Below are positions 51,685-61,102 of a DNA stretch of 64,000 nt, in pieces. The position numbers and the translations under genes were made by a program. Below the pieces are notes generated by a model that worked only from the letters and a program-made list of their open reading frames with translations, did not search any database and was not told where the DNA came from. Source of the DNA: FEN-1219 sp963817615 (GTDB taxonomy: Bacteria > Pseudomonadota > Gammaproteobacteria > Steroidobacterales > Rariloculaceae); NCBI GenBank assembly GCA_963817615.1, contig CAWFPH010000002.1, positions 682,001-746,000 on the forward strand, written 5' to 3'. Every line of letters starts with the position of its first letter. The first letter of the stretch is position 1.

Positions 51685-52857
51685 ATGACACGCACTGCAA
51701 AGCGGCGGCTCGCGATCGTCGCGGCAGTGCTGATCGTGGCCGCTGCAGCCCGCATCGCCGCGCCGTACGCCGTAGCGGACTACGTGAACCGCCAAATAGC
51801 GACGATGGGCGAGTATCGCGGCCACATCGCATCGGTCGAGCTCAACTTGTTGCGCGGCGGTTATGCGCTGCACGACTTGCGCGTCACGAAGCTGAGCGGC
51901 GCGGTCGAGACACCCTTCATCGCCATGCCGCTGATGGAGCTTTCATTGCAGTGGCGCGCGTTGTTCCAGGGTCGAGCGGTCGGCGAGGCCGTCATGCACG
52001 ACCCGGTCGTCAATCTCGTGCGCGCGGAATCGGACGAAGGCACGCAGCTCGGCGCGGGAACGAACTGGCCCGAGCAAGTGCGCGACCTGTTTCCGTTCCA
52101 GCTGAATCGAGTCGAGGCGGAAAACGGGCTCGTGACCTTTCGGGCGCCCGGCATCGAAACGGGCGACTCGCTGACAGTCCGCAATTTCCGACTCGAGCTG
52201 CGCAATCTCACCAACGTGCAGCGCAAGAATACGGAGGCGTTTGCCGACATCGACCTCGACGGCCGCGTAATGGGCAACGCACCGCTCAAGCTCACCGGTA
52301 AGATCGATCCGAACGAGAAGGCCCCGACCTTCGATCTCGACCTGTCGATCGAGAACGCCAAGCTCGTCGACATGAACCCCTGGCTGCGGCGCTTTTTGAA
52401 GGTCGACGCGGAAGCCGGCCAGTTCTCGATGTACTCGGAGCTCGCAGCGGTCGACAACCACTTCGAAGGCTACGTGAAGCCGATCTTGGAGAACCCGAAG
52501 ATCTTCGACTCGAAGGAGGACGCGTCCGGGCCTTTCCAAAAGGCGTGGGAGGCGCTGGTCGGCGCGGCCGCGAAGATCCTCGAGAACCGGCGCGAGAAAC
52601 AGGTCGCCACGGAGATTCCGCTGCGCGGGAACCTCGAGGACCCGAAGGCGGGCGTTCTCGTGGCGATCGTGAACTTGGGCCGCAACGCGTTCATCGCGGC
52701 GTTCGCGCATTCGCTCGAGGGCACGATCACGCTGCGCCGCGTCGCGAAAGACGTGCGCTCGCTGAACGACGGCAACGACTCGGATCAGGACTCCGGAGAA
52801 GCCCGGAAAGGCTCCCGCAAGGATTCCCCGAAGGACGGGAGCGGCGACGGCCGCTGA
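51685..52857 (+). CDS. DUF748/AsmA-like envelope protein
   Basis: The 390-residue protein has an N-terminal signal anchor (LAIVAAVLIVAAAARI). A long beta-rich region follows, resembling AsmA/DUF748 proteins: AVMHDPVVNLVR, FPFQLNRVEAENGLVTFRAP, VRNFRLELRNLTN and LKLTGKIDPNEKAPTFDL. A charged C-terminal tail is rich in Asp, Lys and Ser. Such proteins may act in lipid transport or outer-membrane homeostasis; the evidence is by family. It is 10 bp downstream of the 62-residue gene, likely in the same sigma-54 operon. Confidence 0.8.
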   Translation: MTRTAKRRLAIVAAVLIVAAAARIAAPYAVADYVNRQIATMGEYRGHIASVELNLLRGGYALHDLRVTKLSGAVETPFIAMPLMELSLQWRALFQGRAVGEAVMHDPVVNLVRAESDEGTQLGAGTNWPEQVRDLFPFQLNRVEAENGLVTFRAPGIETGDSLTVRNFRLELRNLTNVQRKNTEAFADIDLDGRVMGNAPLKLTGKIDPNEKAPTFDLDLSIENAKLVDMNPWLRRFLKVDAEAGQFSMYSELAAVDNHFEGYVKPILENPKIFDSKEDASGPFQKAWEALVGAAAKILENRREKQVATEIPLRGNLEDPKAGVLVAIVNLGRNAFIAAFAHSLEGTITLRRVAKDVRSLNDGNDSDQDSGEARKGSRKDSPKDGSGDGR

Positions 52858-53055
52858 ACGACGCGCCCGCCGGCTTACCGTTCGGACGTGCGCAGCTCCG
52901 GGCGACAGGCTACGCTAAGGCACGCCGGGTGTTCCGCTGCGCGTTTTCGCTCGAGCGCGAGCGCCGACGCGCTGGAGCGCCGGCGGGTGCCGCGAGCGCA
53001 GCCGCTGTTGCGCACGCGAGCCGACATTCGCCGATCTCAACACCAAGGGTCCGTC

Positions 53056-53352
53056 ATGCTGTTCATAGTGCAGTTCGAAGACAAGCCGAACATCTCCGAC
53101 AAGCGCGAGAGCTTGCTGAAGTCGCATTTCGAGTTCCTCGACAAGGTCAAAGACCGCGTACTGGTGCCGGGCTCATTGCGCGAGGTGCCGAGCGACCGCC
53201 CGCTCGGCGGCCTGTGGATCATCGAGGCGAACGACGAGGCGGAGGTCAGGGACATCTTCAAGGACGATCCGTTCTGGACGAACGGCCTGCGCGCGAGCGT
53301 GCGCATCAACCGCTGGCAGAAGGCGTTCCCGGACCGCAAAGTGCCGGTATAG
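53056..53352 (+). CDS. YciI-family protein
   Basis: The 98-residue protein begins MLFIVQFEDKPNISDKRESLL and has the ferredoxin-like YciI fold signatures: KSHFEFLDK, then PSDRPLGGLWIIEANDEAEVRD, and DPFWTNGLRASVRINRW. The conserved His and Asp (His31, Asp79 or so) are the putative active-site pair of the family. YciI-like proteins have been tied to small-molecule enzyme roles, but few are characterised. An AAGG-type ribosome-binding site precedes the ATG; the frame further upstream is not used. Confidence 0.87.
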   Translation: MLFIVQFEDKPNISDKRESLLKSHFEFLDKVKDRVLVPGSLREVPSDRPLGGLWIIEANDEAEVRDIFKDDPFWTNGLRASVRINRWQKAFPDRKVPV

Positions 53353-53362
53353 CGCACCGAGA

Positions 53363-53382
53363 GGCTTCGAAAGTGCGAAGCC
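53363..53382 (+). terminator. hairpin after the YciI gene
   Basis: A perfect 7-bp stem (GGCTTCG / CGAAGCC) with a 6-base loop begins 11 bases after the YciI stop. There is no T-run, so it is a candidate rather than a certain terminator. Confidence 0.4.
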
Positions 53383-53495
53383 GTAGTCTGTCGCCCGCCC
53401 GCATCCGGCCCTATCGTGATCGCTCCGCTTCGAGCTGAAGGAGATCGCGTTGGAACGGCCACGGACCGACTCGAAGGCGCGGGCCTGACTGTCTC

Positions 53496-54068
53496 ATGAT
53501 CGTGGGCCTACCCGTGTTCGTCGCGATTCTCGTCGCGGCCGTCTGGCTCGTGTCCTCGTACAACGGCCTGGTGACCGCACAGCAGCGCGTCGCCCGAGCC
53601 TGGGCCAACATCGACGCGCCGCTTCGCCGCCGGCACGACGAGCTGCCACGTCTCATCGAGATTTGTCGCGAGCGGCGGACCGCCGGGAATGCCGCGCTCG
53701 AGCGCGTCCTGGAAGCACGCGGGCAGATCGATGCGGCGCGCGAGGCGTCCGATCCCGTGGCGCTCGGTCGTGCGGAGTCCGCGCTGCGCCTCGAGCTCGG
53801 CAAGGTCCTTACGCTCGCCGACCGCTCGCCGGAGCTCGGCAGCCACGAGGCCTTCACGACGCAGCGCGACCGCATCGCCGCGCTCCAGACCGAGATCGCG
53901 GAGCGTGGCGCGCTGTTCAACGATGCAGTGCGCGACAACAACGCGGCAGTTGGGCGGTTTCCGGCAAACCTCGTCGCAGGCGTCGGCGGCTTCCGCTCCT
54001 GGCGGCTGCTCGAGATCGAGCCGGCAGCGCGACGCGGGGTCGCGTCGGACGCGCTGCTCGACGCCTAG
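53496..54068 (+). CDS. LemA-family protein
   Basis: The 190-residue protein has an N-terminal membrane helix (VGLPVFVAILVAAVWLVS) followed by an all-helical domain with LemA features: SYNGLVTAQQRVARAWANID, RRHDELPRLIEICR, and the C-terminal DNNAAVGRFPANLVAG. LemA proteins expose a short N-terminus and carry a cytoplasmic or periplasmic helical bundle; their role is not settled. The stop codon overlaps that of the convergent yceH by 3 bp. No convincing ribosome-binding site is within range of the ATG; an SD-like AAGGAGA lies 50 bases further upstream. Confidence 0.85.
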   Translation: MIVGLPVFVAILVAAVWLVSSYNGLVTAQQRVARAWANIDAPLRRRHDELPRLIEICRERRTAGNAALERVLEARGQIDAAREASDPVALGRAESALRLELGKVLTLADRSPELGSHEAFTTQRDRIAALQTEIAERGALFNDAVRDNNAAVGRFPANLVAGVGGFRSWRLLEIEPAARRGVASDALLDA

Positions 54069-54729
54069 CTCACGCCGAGCGCCTGCTTGAGCTCCGCGAG
54101 CGCGCGCTCGAGCTCGGCCACGCGCGCCTCGAGGGCCTCGAGCGCACTCGTCGTCGGTCCGGCGGTGGGCGACCGCGGCGCCGCGGTCACTTGATCCTCG
54201 ACATCGGGCGGCACCGACTCGATCGGGCCGCCGAACAAATGCGCGTACGCGTGATCCTTACGCCGCGGCTCGCGCGGCAGCCGCGCGACCAGAGGTCCGT
54301 CCGGACGCTCGAGCAGCGCCGTCAAAGCCGCCTCGACCTCCGTCGTGTCGAGAAACTCGTGGAGCCGCCCGCTATGCGCTTTGAGCTCGCCAGGCGTCTG
54401 CGGCCCGCGCAGCAGCAACAGGCAGACGATTGCGAACTGAGCCGGCGAAAGCTTGACGTCGGCGAACTGCGTGTTGCAGAAACGCTGCTGGTACTTGTCG
54501 ACCCGCCCCCCGTGTCGTGGACCATGATCAGCCGCTTCGCGACGAGGCCATTGACCGTCCGCTGCACGGTGATGCGGTCGAGCTCGAGCACCGGGTCGCG
54601 GCTCGACTTCTGATTGCAGGCATTGATCAACGAGTTCAGCGACAACGGATACTGGTCCGGTGTGATGACCGACTTCTCCATGAGGCAGCCGATCACCCGT
54701 GCCTCGTTCGGCGTGAATTGAATTTCCAT
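54065..54729 (-). pseudogene. yceH: yceH (DUF480), frameshifted
   Basis: The YceH protein is encoded in two frames. From ATG 54729 the frame reads a normal YceH N-terminal winged-helix region (CLMEKSVITPDQYPLSLNSL, ACNQKSSRDPVLELD, VNGLVAKRLIMVHDTG). At a run of six G (minus strand, 54511-54506) it goes out of frame. The second winged helix (DKYQQRFCNTQFADVKLS, RGPQTPGELKAH, HLFGGPIE) and a C-terminal coiled coil (ELERALAELKQAL) continue in another frame to the stop at 54065. One added G in the run restores a continuous protein of about 221 residues. This may be a base-calling error, a true inactivating indel, or slippage. Confidence 0.85.
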
Positions 54730-54801
54730 TGGGCGTTGCTCGCTCGCCGGCGCGCGCCGTGCGCCGTCGGGCCGACGATAGCAGATCGGCTCTTGCGGCG
54801 A

Positions 54802-56118
54802 TCAAACCGGCAGCGTCCGGCGTGCGCCCGCGTACTCGAGCGCCGCGAGCAGCGCCGCGCCGGTCAGCAGCACGCCGATGCCGATCACGGCGCCGAGCCG
54901 CACGTACGCCACGCTCGACCAGAACACGTACGCGCTGCTCGCAATGAACGCGAGCGGCACGAGCGGATAACCCGGGACGTGGAACGGCCGTCGTGCATCC
55001 GGATAGCGGCGCCTGAGCACGAGCACGGCGACACCGCTGAGCGTGAGAAAGAGCCAGTAGACCGGCGACAGGTAGTCGACCATCGTCGCGAATCCCGCGC
55101 GCGTGTACGCGCCGAAGGCTACGAGCACGAGCGACACGAGCGCCATCGCGACGATCGCGGCCGACGGCGTGCCCCGCTCGACATGCCAGCGCCGAAGCAC
55201 GCCGAGCGCCGCGGTGTCCCGCGCGGCCGCGTAAGCCGTGCGCGCGCCCGTGATCAGAATCGCGTTCATCGACGTGACCGACGTCACGGCGACTACCACG
55301 ACGATCGCAATCTGCCCCGGCCTGCCGAATGCCGCGAGCAGCAGGTCGGCGGCCGGCGCATTGCTCGCCGCGAGCCCGCCGATCGACAAGCCGCGCAGAT
55401 AAGCCCAATTCGCGAGCAGATACAGCGCCGTCACGGTGCCCATGCCGATCGTGAGCGCGCGGCGCATGCCATGCTCGGGATCGCGCATCTCGGCCGACAA
55501 CGTCGCCGCGTCGCTCCAGCCGCCGTAGGCGAGAAACACGAATACGAGCGCTGCGCCCGGCCGCAACGCCGCGCTGACGGCGTCCGTTGTGGGTGTCTGC
55601 GCGAGCGCGGCGCCGCCGGCGCCGACCAGCAGCAGGCCGGCGACCACGACCAGCATCAGCGCGAGCTGTGCGCCGATGCCGAACCGTAGGCCCGCGAGGT
55701 TTACGCCCGCGAGCAGCACGATCGCGCCGGCCCCGGTGAGCGCGCTGCCGTTCACGCCGATGTCGAGCACCTCGGCGAGATAGTCGCCGAGCGAGAACGC
55801 GAGCAGCGCCATCGAACCCGTGTGAATCACGGCGAAGCGCGACCAAGCGAACAGAAATCCGAGCCGGCCGCCGTACGCTTTGCGCAAGAAGAAATAGTCG
55901 CCGCCCGGATCCGGAAACGCAGCCGCAAGCTCGGCGAAGCACAGCGCGCCCGCGAGCGATACCACGCCGCCGAAGAGCCACGCCGCGAGCAGGGGACCCG
56001 CCGACGGCAGGTTCGCGGCCGCCAGCGGAGTGGATTTGAAGATTCCCGCACCGATCACCATGCCCACGCAGACGGACACTGCATGGGCGACACCGAGCCG
56101 ACGCTGCAGCGTCGGCAC
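54802..56118 (-). CDS. APC-family amino acid permease
   Basis: The 438-residue protein has 12 helices and starts at GTG with a GGAG site 7 bases before it. The APC substrate-binding helix 1 reads VCVGMVIGAGIFKSTP, and GDYFFLRKAYGG and FVFLAYGGWSDAATLSAEM are further family blocks. Helix 6 contains the unwound GGWSD region. It probably imports or exchanges an amino acid or amine across the inner membrane. It is 38 bp downstream of dacB on the same strand. Confidence 0.87.
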   Translation of the reverse strand: MPTLQRRLGVAHAVSVCVGMVIGAGIFKSTPLAAANLPSAGPLLAAWLFGGVVSLAGALCFAELAAAFPDPGGDYFFLRKAYGGRLGFLFAWSRFAVIHTGSMALLAFSLGDYLAEVLDIGVNGSALTGAGAIVLLAGVNLAGLRFGIGAQLALMLVVVAGLLLVGAGGAALAQTPTTDAVSAALRPGAALVFVFLAYGGWSDAATLSAEMRDPEHGMRRALTIGMGTVTALYLLANWAYLRGLSIGGLAASNAPAADLLLAAFGRPGQIAIVVVVAVTSVTSMNAILITGARTAYAAARDTAALGVLRRWHVERGTPSAAIVAMALVSLVLVAFGAYTRAGFATMVDYLSPVYWLFLTLSGVAVLVLRRRYPDARRPFHVPGYPLVPLAFIASSAYVFWSSVAYVRLGAVIGIGVLLTGAALLAALEYAGARRTLPV

Positions 56119-56156
56119 CGCGGCTCCGTCATTCGGCAGCGGGGGTCGCCGCGCGC

Positions 56157-57578
56157 TCAGTGCAGCGCCTCGACCCAGCGGATCACCGCGGTCTCGAGCT
56201 CATCGCCAGGCCCCTTGTCGGCCTGCGGCGCGTTCAGAAGCACGGCCATCACGTACGTACGAGTCCCGGTATGCACGAAGCCAGCCAACGCCGAGACATC
56301 GTCGATGCGACCCGTCTTCAGGTGCAGCACGCCGTCCGCCGGCGTCACGCCGAAGCGGCCGCGCGTCGTGCCGTCGAGGCCGCCGAGCGATAGCGACGCG
56401 ATGAATTCGGGCGCATAGGGGCTCGTCGCGGCGCCGCGCAGCACGTCGACGAGCAGTCGCGCCGAGACGCGCTCGTCGCGGGACAGTCCCGCGCCGTTGC
56501 GCAGCACGAGCGGCGTCGTATCGATGCCGCGCGACATCAGGAACTCGCGGATCGCCGCGATGCCTTTGGCGCGCGTGCCGGGCGGGCCCGAGCGCTCCGC
56601 TCCGAGCGTATAGACGAGCTGGCGCGTCATCACGTTGTTGCTGTTCTTGTTGATGCTGCGAATCACTTCCGCGAGCGGCACCGACCGCCAGACCAGCGCG
56701 GGGCTCGCATCGTCGGGCACGGCGCGGTGCTCGAGCCGGCCCGTGAAGCGCCCGCCGAGCTCGCGCCAGAGACTCTCGAACAAGCCGAACGCATAGGTAT
56801 CGGGGTGCAGCGCAGTGCGGGCGAGCGTATAGCTGTTGCAGCGCTGCGAGTAGTCGCCGTCGATCACGACATGGTCGAGCGCCTCCGCATCCGAGTGCGC
56901 GAAGCTGATGCCGCGCTGGAAGCCGCGGCAGGGTGCGTCGACGAGCTTCAAGCGGTTGCGGATGTCGAGGTTCGCGAGTATCGGGTCGGTCGCAACGGTC
57001 ACGCGCCGGTTCGGCACGTCCGGGAAGAATTGGAACTGCACGGCCTCGAAGTTCATCAGCAGCGCGTTCGGCACCACGTTGTACGTCCGGTAGGGATCGC
57101 CGTCGAACGCGCCGGGATCCGGATCGTCCACGTCGAAAAAGCTGTCGTCGAAGACGAAGTCGCCCTTTATTTGCTGGAGACCGGAACGGCGCAACGTGCG
57201 CAGCAGCTTCCAGAACTCCTCGACCACGAGGAACGGGTCGCCGTAGCCCTTGAAAGCGATATCGCCCGAAAGCGTCTCGCCGTCGAACGGACCCAAGAAT
57301 GAGACCTCGGTCGGCCAGCTGTAGGTCGGGCCCAGCGATTCGAGCGCGGTCCAGGTCGTAACGGTCTTCATGACCGACGCCGGGTTGCGCGGCGCGTCGG
57401 GCAGATGGCTCAGCACGGGCTCGGCAGAGTCGACGGCCTGAACGACGATGCTGACATCGCTCGCGGGTATCGAGTGGCCTGCGAGCACGCGTGCGATCTC
57501 CGGCGGCAGCTCGCCTGCGCTTGCCGCCAGCGCGATGCACCCGGCCGTCAGCGCGACCGTCGACCCCAATCCCCGCAT
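56157..57578 (-). CDS. dacB: D-alanyl-D-alanine carboxypeptidase/endopeptidase (PBP4)
   Basis: The 473-residue protein starts at the ATG of MRGLGSTVALTAG and has a signal peptide. All three penicillin-binding active-site motifs are present: SxxK as SVMK (in NPASVMK), SxN as SNN (NKNSNNVM) and KTG (LKTGRI). The long insert between the first and second motifs (for example FKGYGDPFLVVEEFWKLL and GDFVFDDSFFD) is typical of class C PBP4/DacB. It trims or cleaves DD-crosslinks of peptidoglycan in the periplasm. The upstream in-frame region is rejected because the signal peptide begins here. Confidence 0.92.
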   Translation of the reverse strand: MRGLGSTVALTAGCIALAASAGELPPEIARVLAGHSIPASDVSIVVQAVDSAEPVLSHLPDAPRNPASVMKTVTTWTALESLGPTYSWPTEVSFLGPFDGETLSGDIAFKGYGDPFLVVEEFWKLLRTLRRSGLQQIKGDFVFDDSFFDVDDPDPGAFDGDPYRTYNVVPNALLMNFEAVQFQFFPDVPNRRVTVATDPILANLDIRNRLKLVDAPCRGFQRGISFAHSDAEALDHVVIDGDYSQRCNSYTLARTALHPDTYAFGLFESLWRELGGRFTGRLEHRAVPDDASPALVWRSVPLAEVIRSINKNSNNVMTRQLVYTLGAERSGPPGTRAKGIAAIREFLMSRGIDTTPLVLRNGAGLSRDERVSARLLVDVLRGAATSPYAPEFIASLSLGGLDGTTRGRFGVTPADGVLHLKTGRIDDVSALAGFVHTGTRTYVMAVLLNAPQADKGPGDELETAVIRWVEALH

Positions 57579-57750
57579 CGCGCGATTCTGCCCTATCGGC
57601 CCAAGGCCGGACCAGCGCGATGCAGCGCCGCGGTCCAGCACCCGGCACGCCCGATCGTTTCGTCCACTTCGGAAACGCGGCCCGTCGCTGCGCTAGAATA
57701 GCGGCCTTCGATACCGTAGCGCAGTCGCGCGCATCATCGAGGAGTGGGTC

Positions 57751-58644
57751 GTGAGCAAATTCGAACAGCAGCTCGAGAAGATCAAGAACAGCAAAGGTTT
57801 CATCGCGGCGCTCGACCAAAGCGGCGGCAGCACACCGAAGGCGCTGAAGCTCTACGGCATCAAGGAAGGCTCGTGGGCGAACGACACGGAGATGTTCGAC
57901 GTCGTCCACAAGATGCGCACGCGCATCGTCACGAGCCCGGCCTTCAGCGGCAAGCGGCTGATCGGCGCGATTTTGTTCGAGAACACGATGGACCGCGAGA
58001 TCGAGGGCAAGCCCACGCCGACCTACCTCTGGGAGGTCAAGAACGTCGTGCCGTTTCTGAAGGTCGACAAGGGGCTCGCAGACGAGAAGGACGGCGTGCA
58101 GCTCATGAAGCCGATCGGCGGCCTCGACGCGCTGCTGAAGAAGGCGAAAGCGAAGGACGTGTTCGGCACCAAGATGCGCTCGGTCATCAAGCAGGCGAAT
58201 GCGAGCGGCATCGAATCGGTCGTCAAGCAGCAGTTCGAGATCGCGAAGCAGATTCTCGCGGCCGGGCTCGTGCCGATCATCGAGCCCGAGGTCGACATCA
58301 AAACCCCGCACAAGGACAAGGCGGAGGACCTGCTCAAGGCCTCGCTGCTGAAGCACCTGAACGCGCTCAACGCCGATCAGCGCGTAATGTTGAAGCTCAC
58401 GATCCCGACCGAAGACGACCTGTACGCCGACCTGATGAAGCACCCGAACGTGCTGCGCGTGGTCGCGCTGTCGGGCGGTTACTCGCGCGAGGAGGCGAAC
58501 GAGCGGCTCGCACGCAATCACGGCATGACTGCGAGCTTCTCGCGAGCGCTGGCCGAGGGCCTGACCGCGCAGCAATCGGACGAGCAGTTCAACAGCATGC
58601 TCGACGCATCGATCGAGAGCATCTATCGCGCCTCGATCACTTGA
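57751..58644 (+). CDS. class I fructose-bisphosphate aldolase
   Basis: The 297-residue protein starts at GTG after GAGGAG at 7-base spacing. It has the class I (Schiff-base) bacterial aldolase pattern: GFIAALDQSGGSTPKALKLY near the N-terminus, VPFLKVDKGLADEKDGVQLM with the candidate catalytic lysine, LVPIIEPEVDIK, and KLTIPTEDDLYADL. It interconverts fructose 1,6-bisphosphate with DHAP and glyceraldehyde 3-phosphate without a metal. A GC hairpin follows the stop. Confidence 0.92.
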   Translation: MSKFEQQLEKIKNSKGFIAALDQSGGSTPKALKLYGIKEGSWANDTEMFDVVHKMRTRIVTSPAFSGKRLIGAILFENTMDREIEGKPTPTYLWEVKNVVPFLKVDKGLADEKDGVQLMKPIGGLDALLKKAKAKDVFGTKMRSVIKQANASGIESVVKQQFEIAKQILAAGLVPIIEPEVDIKTPHKDKAEDLLKASLLKHLNALNADQRVMLKLTIPTEDDLYADLMKHPNVLRVVALSGGYSREEANERLARNHGMTASFSRALAEGLTAQQSDEQFNSMLDASIESIYRASIT

Positions 58645-58650
58645 CCGGGC

Positions 58651-58670
58651 GCCGCGGGCGGGCCCGCGGC
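58651..58670 (+). terminator. GC-rich hairpin after the aldolase gene
   Basis: GCCGCGGGC, two bases, GCCCGCGGC form a perfect 9-bp stem starting 7 bases after the aldolase stop. The minimal loop and lack of T-run mean it may be an mRNA 3'-end stabiliser or a weak terminator before icd. Confidence 0.4.
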
Positions 58671-58749
58671 CGGCTCGGCACTGGTTCGCGCGTCGCGGCA
58701 CGGGGGCTGCCGCGGCTCGCGGAAACGTCACTCGCAACTACGGACCGCC

Positions 58750-60975
58750 ATGAGCACACCGAAGATCGTCTATACGCTGACCGATGAAGCCCCCGCCCTG
58801 GCCACCTACTCGCTGCTGCCGATCGTCCAGGCGTTCGCCGAGACGGCCGGCGTCGTAGTCGAGACGAAGGACATCTCGCTGGCCGGACGCATCCTCGCGA
58901 GCTTCCCGGATGCCCTCGATTCCGAGCAGGTGCGGGCCGACGATTTGGCCGAGCTCGGCGAGCTCGCCCAGACGCCCGACGCGAACATCATCAAGCTGCC
59001 GAACATCAGCGCGTCGGTTCCCCAGCTCAAGGCCGCGATCCAGGAGCTCAACGCTCAAGGCTTCGCGGTGCCCGAATATCCCGAGGACCCGCAGAGCGAC
59101 GAGGAGCGTGCGGTGAAGGCACGCTACGCGAAGGTGCTCGGCAGCGCGGTGAACCCCGTGCTGCGCGAGGGCAACTCCGACCGGCGCGTCGCGGCGCCCG
59201 TCAAGGCCTACGCGAAGAAGCATCCACACTCGATGGGCAAGTGGAGCAAGGATTCGAAGTCGCACGTCGCGCACATGAGCGCGAACGATTTCTACGGCAG
59301 CGAGCAATCCGCGCTCGTTGCCCGCGCGGGCAAGGTCAAGATCGAGCATACGGACGCCGCCGGGAAGACGACCGTGCTCAAAGAGTCGGTGCCGGTCGCC
59401 TCCGCCGAGCTGATCGCCGCGTCGACGATGAGCGTGCACGCGCTGCGCGAGTTCTACGCCCGGCAGATTGCGGATGCCAAAGCGCTCGGCGTGCTGCTGT
59501 CGCTGCACTTGAAGGCCACGATGATGAAGGTCTCCGACCCGATCATGTTCGGGCACGCGGTCACCGTGTACTACGAGGACGTGTTCAAGAAGCACGCGGC
59601 CACGTTCGAGCAGCTCGGCGTCGAGCCGAACAACGGCATCGGCGACGTCTACGCGAAGATCAAATCGCTGCCGGAGGCACAGCGAGCGCAGATCGAGGCC
59701 GATCTCAAGGCCGTCTACTCGACGCGGCCGCCGCTCGCAATGGTCGACTCGAGCCGCGGCATCACGAACCTGCACGTGCCGAGCGACGTGATCATCGACG
59801 CCTCGATGCCGGCCGCGATCAGGTCCAGCGGCTGCATGTGGGGGCCCGACGGCGAGCTGCACGACATGAAGGCGATGATCCCCGATCGCTGCTACGCCGA
59901 CATCTATCAGGCGGTGATCGAGGACTGCAAGGCGCACGGCGCGTTCGACGTGCCGACCATGGGCAACGTCGCGAACGTGGGACTGATGGCGCAGAAGGCC
60001 GAGGAATACGGCTCGCACGACAAGACGTTCGAGATCGCGAAGCAGGGCACCGTGCGGGTGCTCGACGCGAGCGGCAATACGCTGACGGAGCACCGCGTCG
60101 AGCCGGGCGACATCTGGCGCCTGTGCCAAACGAAGGACGTCGCGATCCGCGACTGGGTGAAGCTCGCGGTGAACCGCGCGCGCGCGACCGGCCATGCCAC
60201 GATCTTCTGGCTCGACGAGGGCCGTGCATACGACCGCAATCTGATCGAGAAGGTGGGCGCCTATCTCCGCGAGCACGACACCGACGGGCTCGACATCAGG
60301 ATCCTGTCGCCGGTCGAGGCGATGCGCGCGACGCTTACGCGCGTGCGGGCCGGCGAGGACACCATCTCGGTCACGGGCAACGTGCTGCGCGACTACCTCA
60401 CCGACCTGTTCCCGATCCTCGAGCTCGGCACGAGCGCGAAGATGCTGTCGATCGTACCGCTGCTCGCAGGCGGCGGCCTCTACGAGACCGGCGCGGGCGG
60501 CTCCGCGCCGAAGCACGTGCAGCAATTCCTCAAAGAGAATTACCTGCGTTGGGACTCGCTCGGCGAATTCCTCGCGCTGGCCGTATCGCTCGAAGATTTG
60601 GGCGCGAAGACCGGCAATAAGAAGGCGCTCGCGCTCGCGAGGGCACTCGACGCGGCGAATGGGCGCTTACTCGAGACCGACAAGTCGCCCTCGCGGGCGC
60701 TCGGCGGCATCGACAACCGCGGCAGCCACTTCTACCTCGCGATGTATTGGGCCCGCGCGCTCGCGAGCCAAAGAGAGGACCGCGAGCTCGCACAGCAGTT
60801 CGCGACCGTCGCAATGCAGATGGAGCAGAGCGAGGCGCAGATCGTCGCCGAGCTCGTCGGCGTGCAAGGCAAGCCCGTCGACATCGGCGGCTACTACCAT
60901 CCGGATCCGCACCGCGCGTCCGCCGCGATGCGGCCGAGCACGACGCTGAACGACATCATCACCGGCATCGTCTGA
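58750..60975 (+). CDS. icd: monomeric NADP-dependent isocitrate dehydrogenase
   Basis: The 741-residue protein has the length and sequence of monomeric isocitrate dehydrogenases: IVYTLTDEAPALATYSLLPI at the N-terminus, LREGNSDRRVAAPVKAYAK (substrate contacts Ser/Asn/Arg), GKWSKDSKSHVAHMS, VMFGH-like SDPIMFGHAV, and NVANVGLMAQKAEEYGSHDKT (in two parts). It oxidises isocitrate to 2-oxoglutarate in the TCA cycle, with NADP. This form is unrelated in size to the dimeric enzyme and is common in Proteobacteria. The start ATG is 105 bp after the aldolase stop. Confidence 0.95.
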   Translation: MSTPKIVYTLTDEAPALATYSLLPIVQAFAETAGVVVETKDISLAGRILASFPDALDSEQVRADDLAELGELAQTPDANIIKLPNISASVPQLKAAIQELNAQGFAVPEYPEDPQSDEERAVKARYAKVLGSAVNPVLREGNSDRRVAAPVKAYAKKHPHSMGKWSKDSKSHVAHMSANDFYGSEQSALVARAGKVKIEHTDAAGKTTVLKESVPVASAELIAASTMSVHALREFYARQIADAKALGVLLSLHLKATMMKVSDPIMFGHAVTVYYEDVFKKHAATFEQLGVEPNNGIGDVYAKIKSLPEAQRAQIEADLKAVYSTRPPLAMVDSSRGITNLHVPSDVIIDASMPAAIRSSGCMWGPDGELHDMKAMIPDRCYADIYQAVIEDCKAHGAFDVPTMGNVANVGLMAQKAEEYGSHDKTFEIAKQGTVRVLDASGNTLTEHRVEPGDIWRLCQTKDVAIRDWVKLAVNRARATGHATIFWLDEGRAYDRNLIEKVGAYLREHDTDGLDIRILSPVEAMRATLTRVRAGEDTISVTGNVLRDYLTDLFPILELGTSAKMLSIVPLLAGGGLYETGAGGSAPKHVQQFLKENYLRWDSLGEFLALAVSLEDLGAKTGNKKALALARALDAANGRLLETDKSPSRALGGIDNRGSHFYLAMYWARALASQREDRELAQQFATVAMQMEQSEAQIVAELVGVQGKPVDIGGYYHPDPHRASAAMRPSTTLNDIITGIV

Positions 60976-61102
60976 CCCCCCTCGCCGCCACGTCCAGCAC
61001 CTTCGCACACGCCGGCTCGCGCACGTCGCGCCACCGTCGCTCCGGGCGGCGCCCACTCGGCGGGTCGAGCCGCCGGCGGGAGCGATCCGCGACAGGGGTA
61101 TC

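Noticed and set aside
53438..53490. SD-like AAGGAGA followed by a TTG-initiated 12-codon frame before lemA
   Set aside because: It could be a leader peptide, but the frame is Arg/Lys/Pro-rich without a regulatory pattern and TTG starts are rare here; chance is as likely.
56200..60525. Two long minus-strand frames (845 and 595 codons)
   Set aside because: The first shadows dacB in another frame and the antisense of the aldolase; the second is antisense to isocitrate dehydrogenase. Neither has family features.
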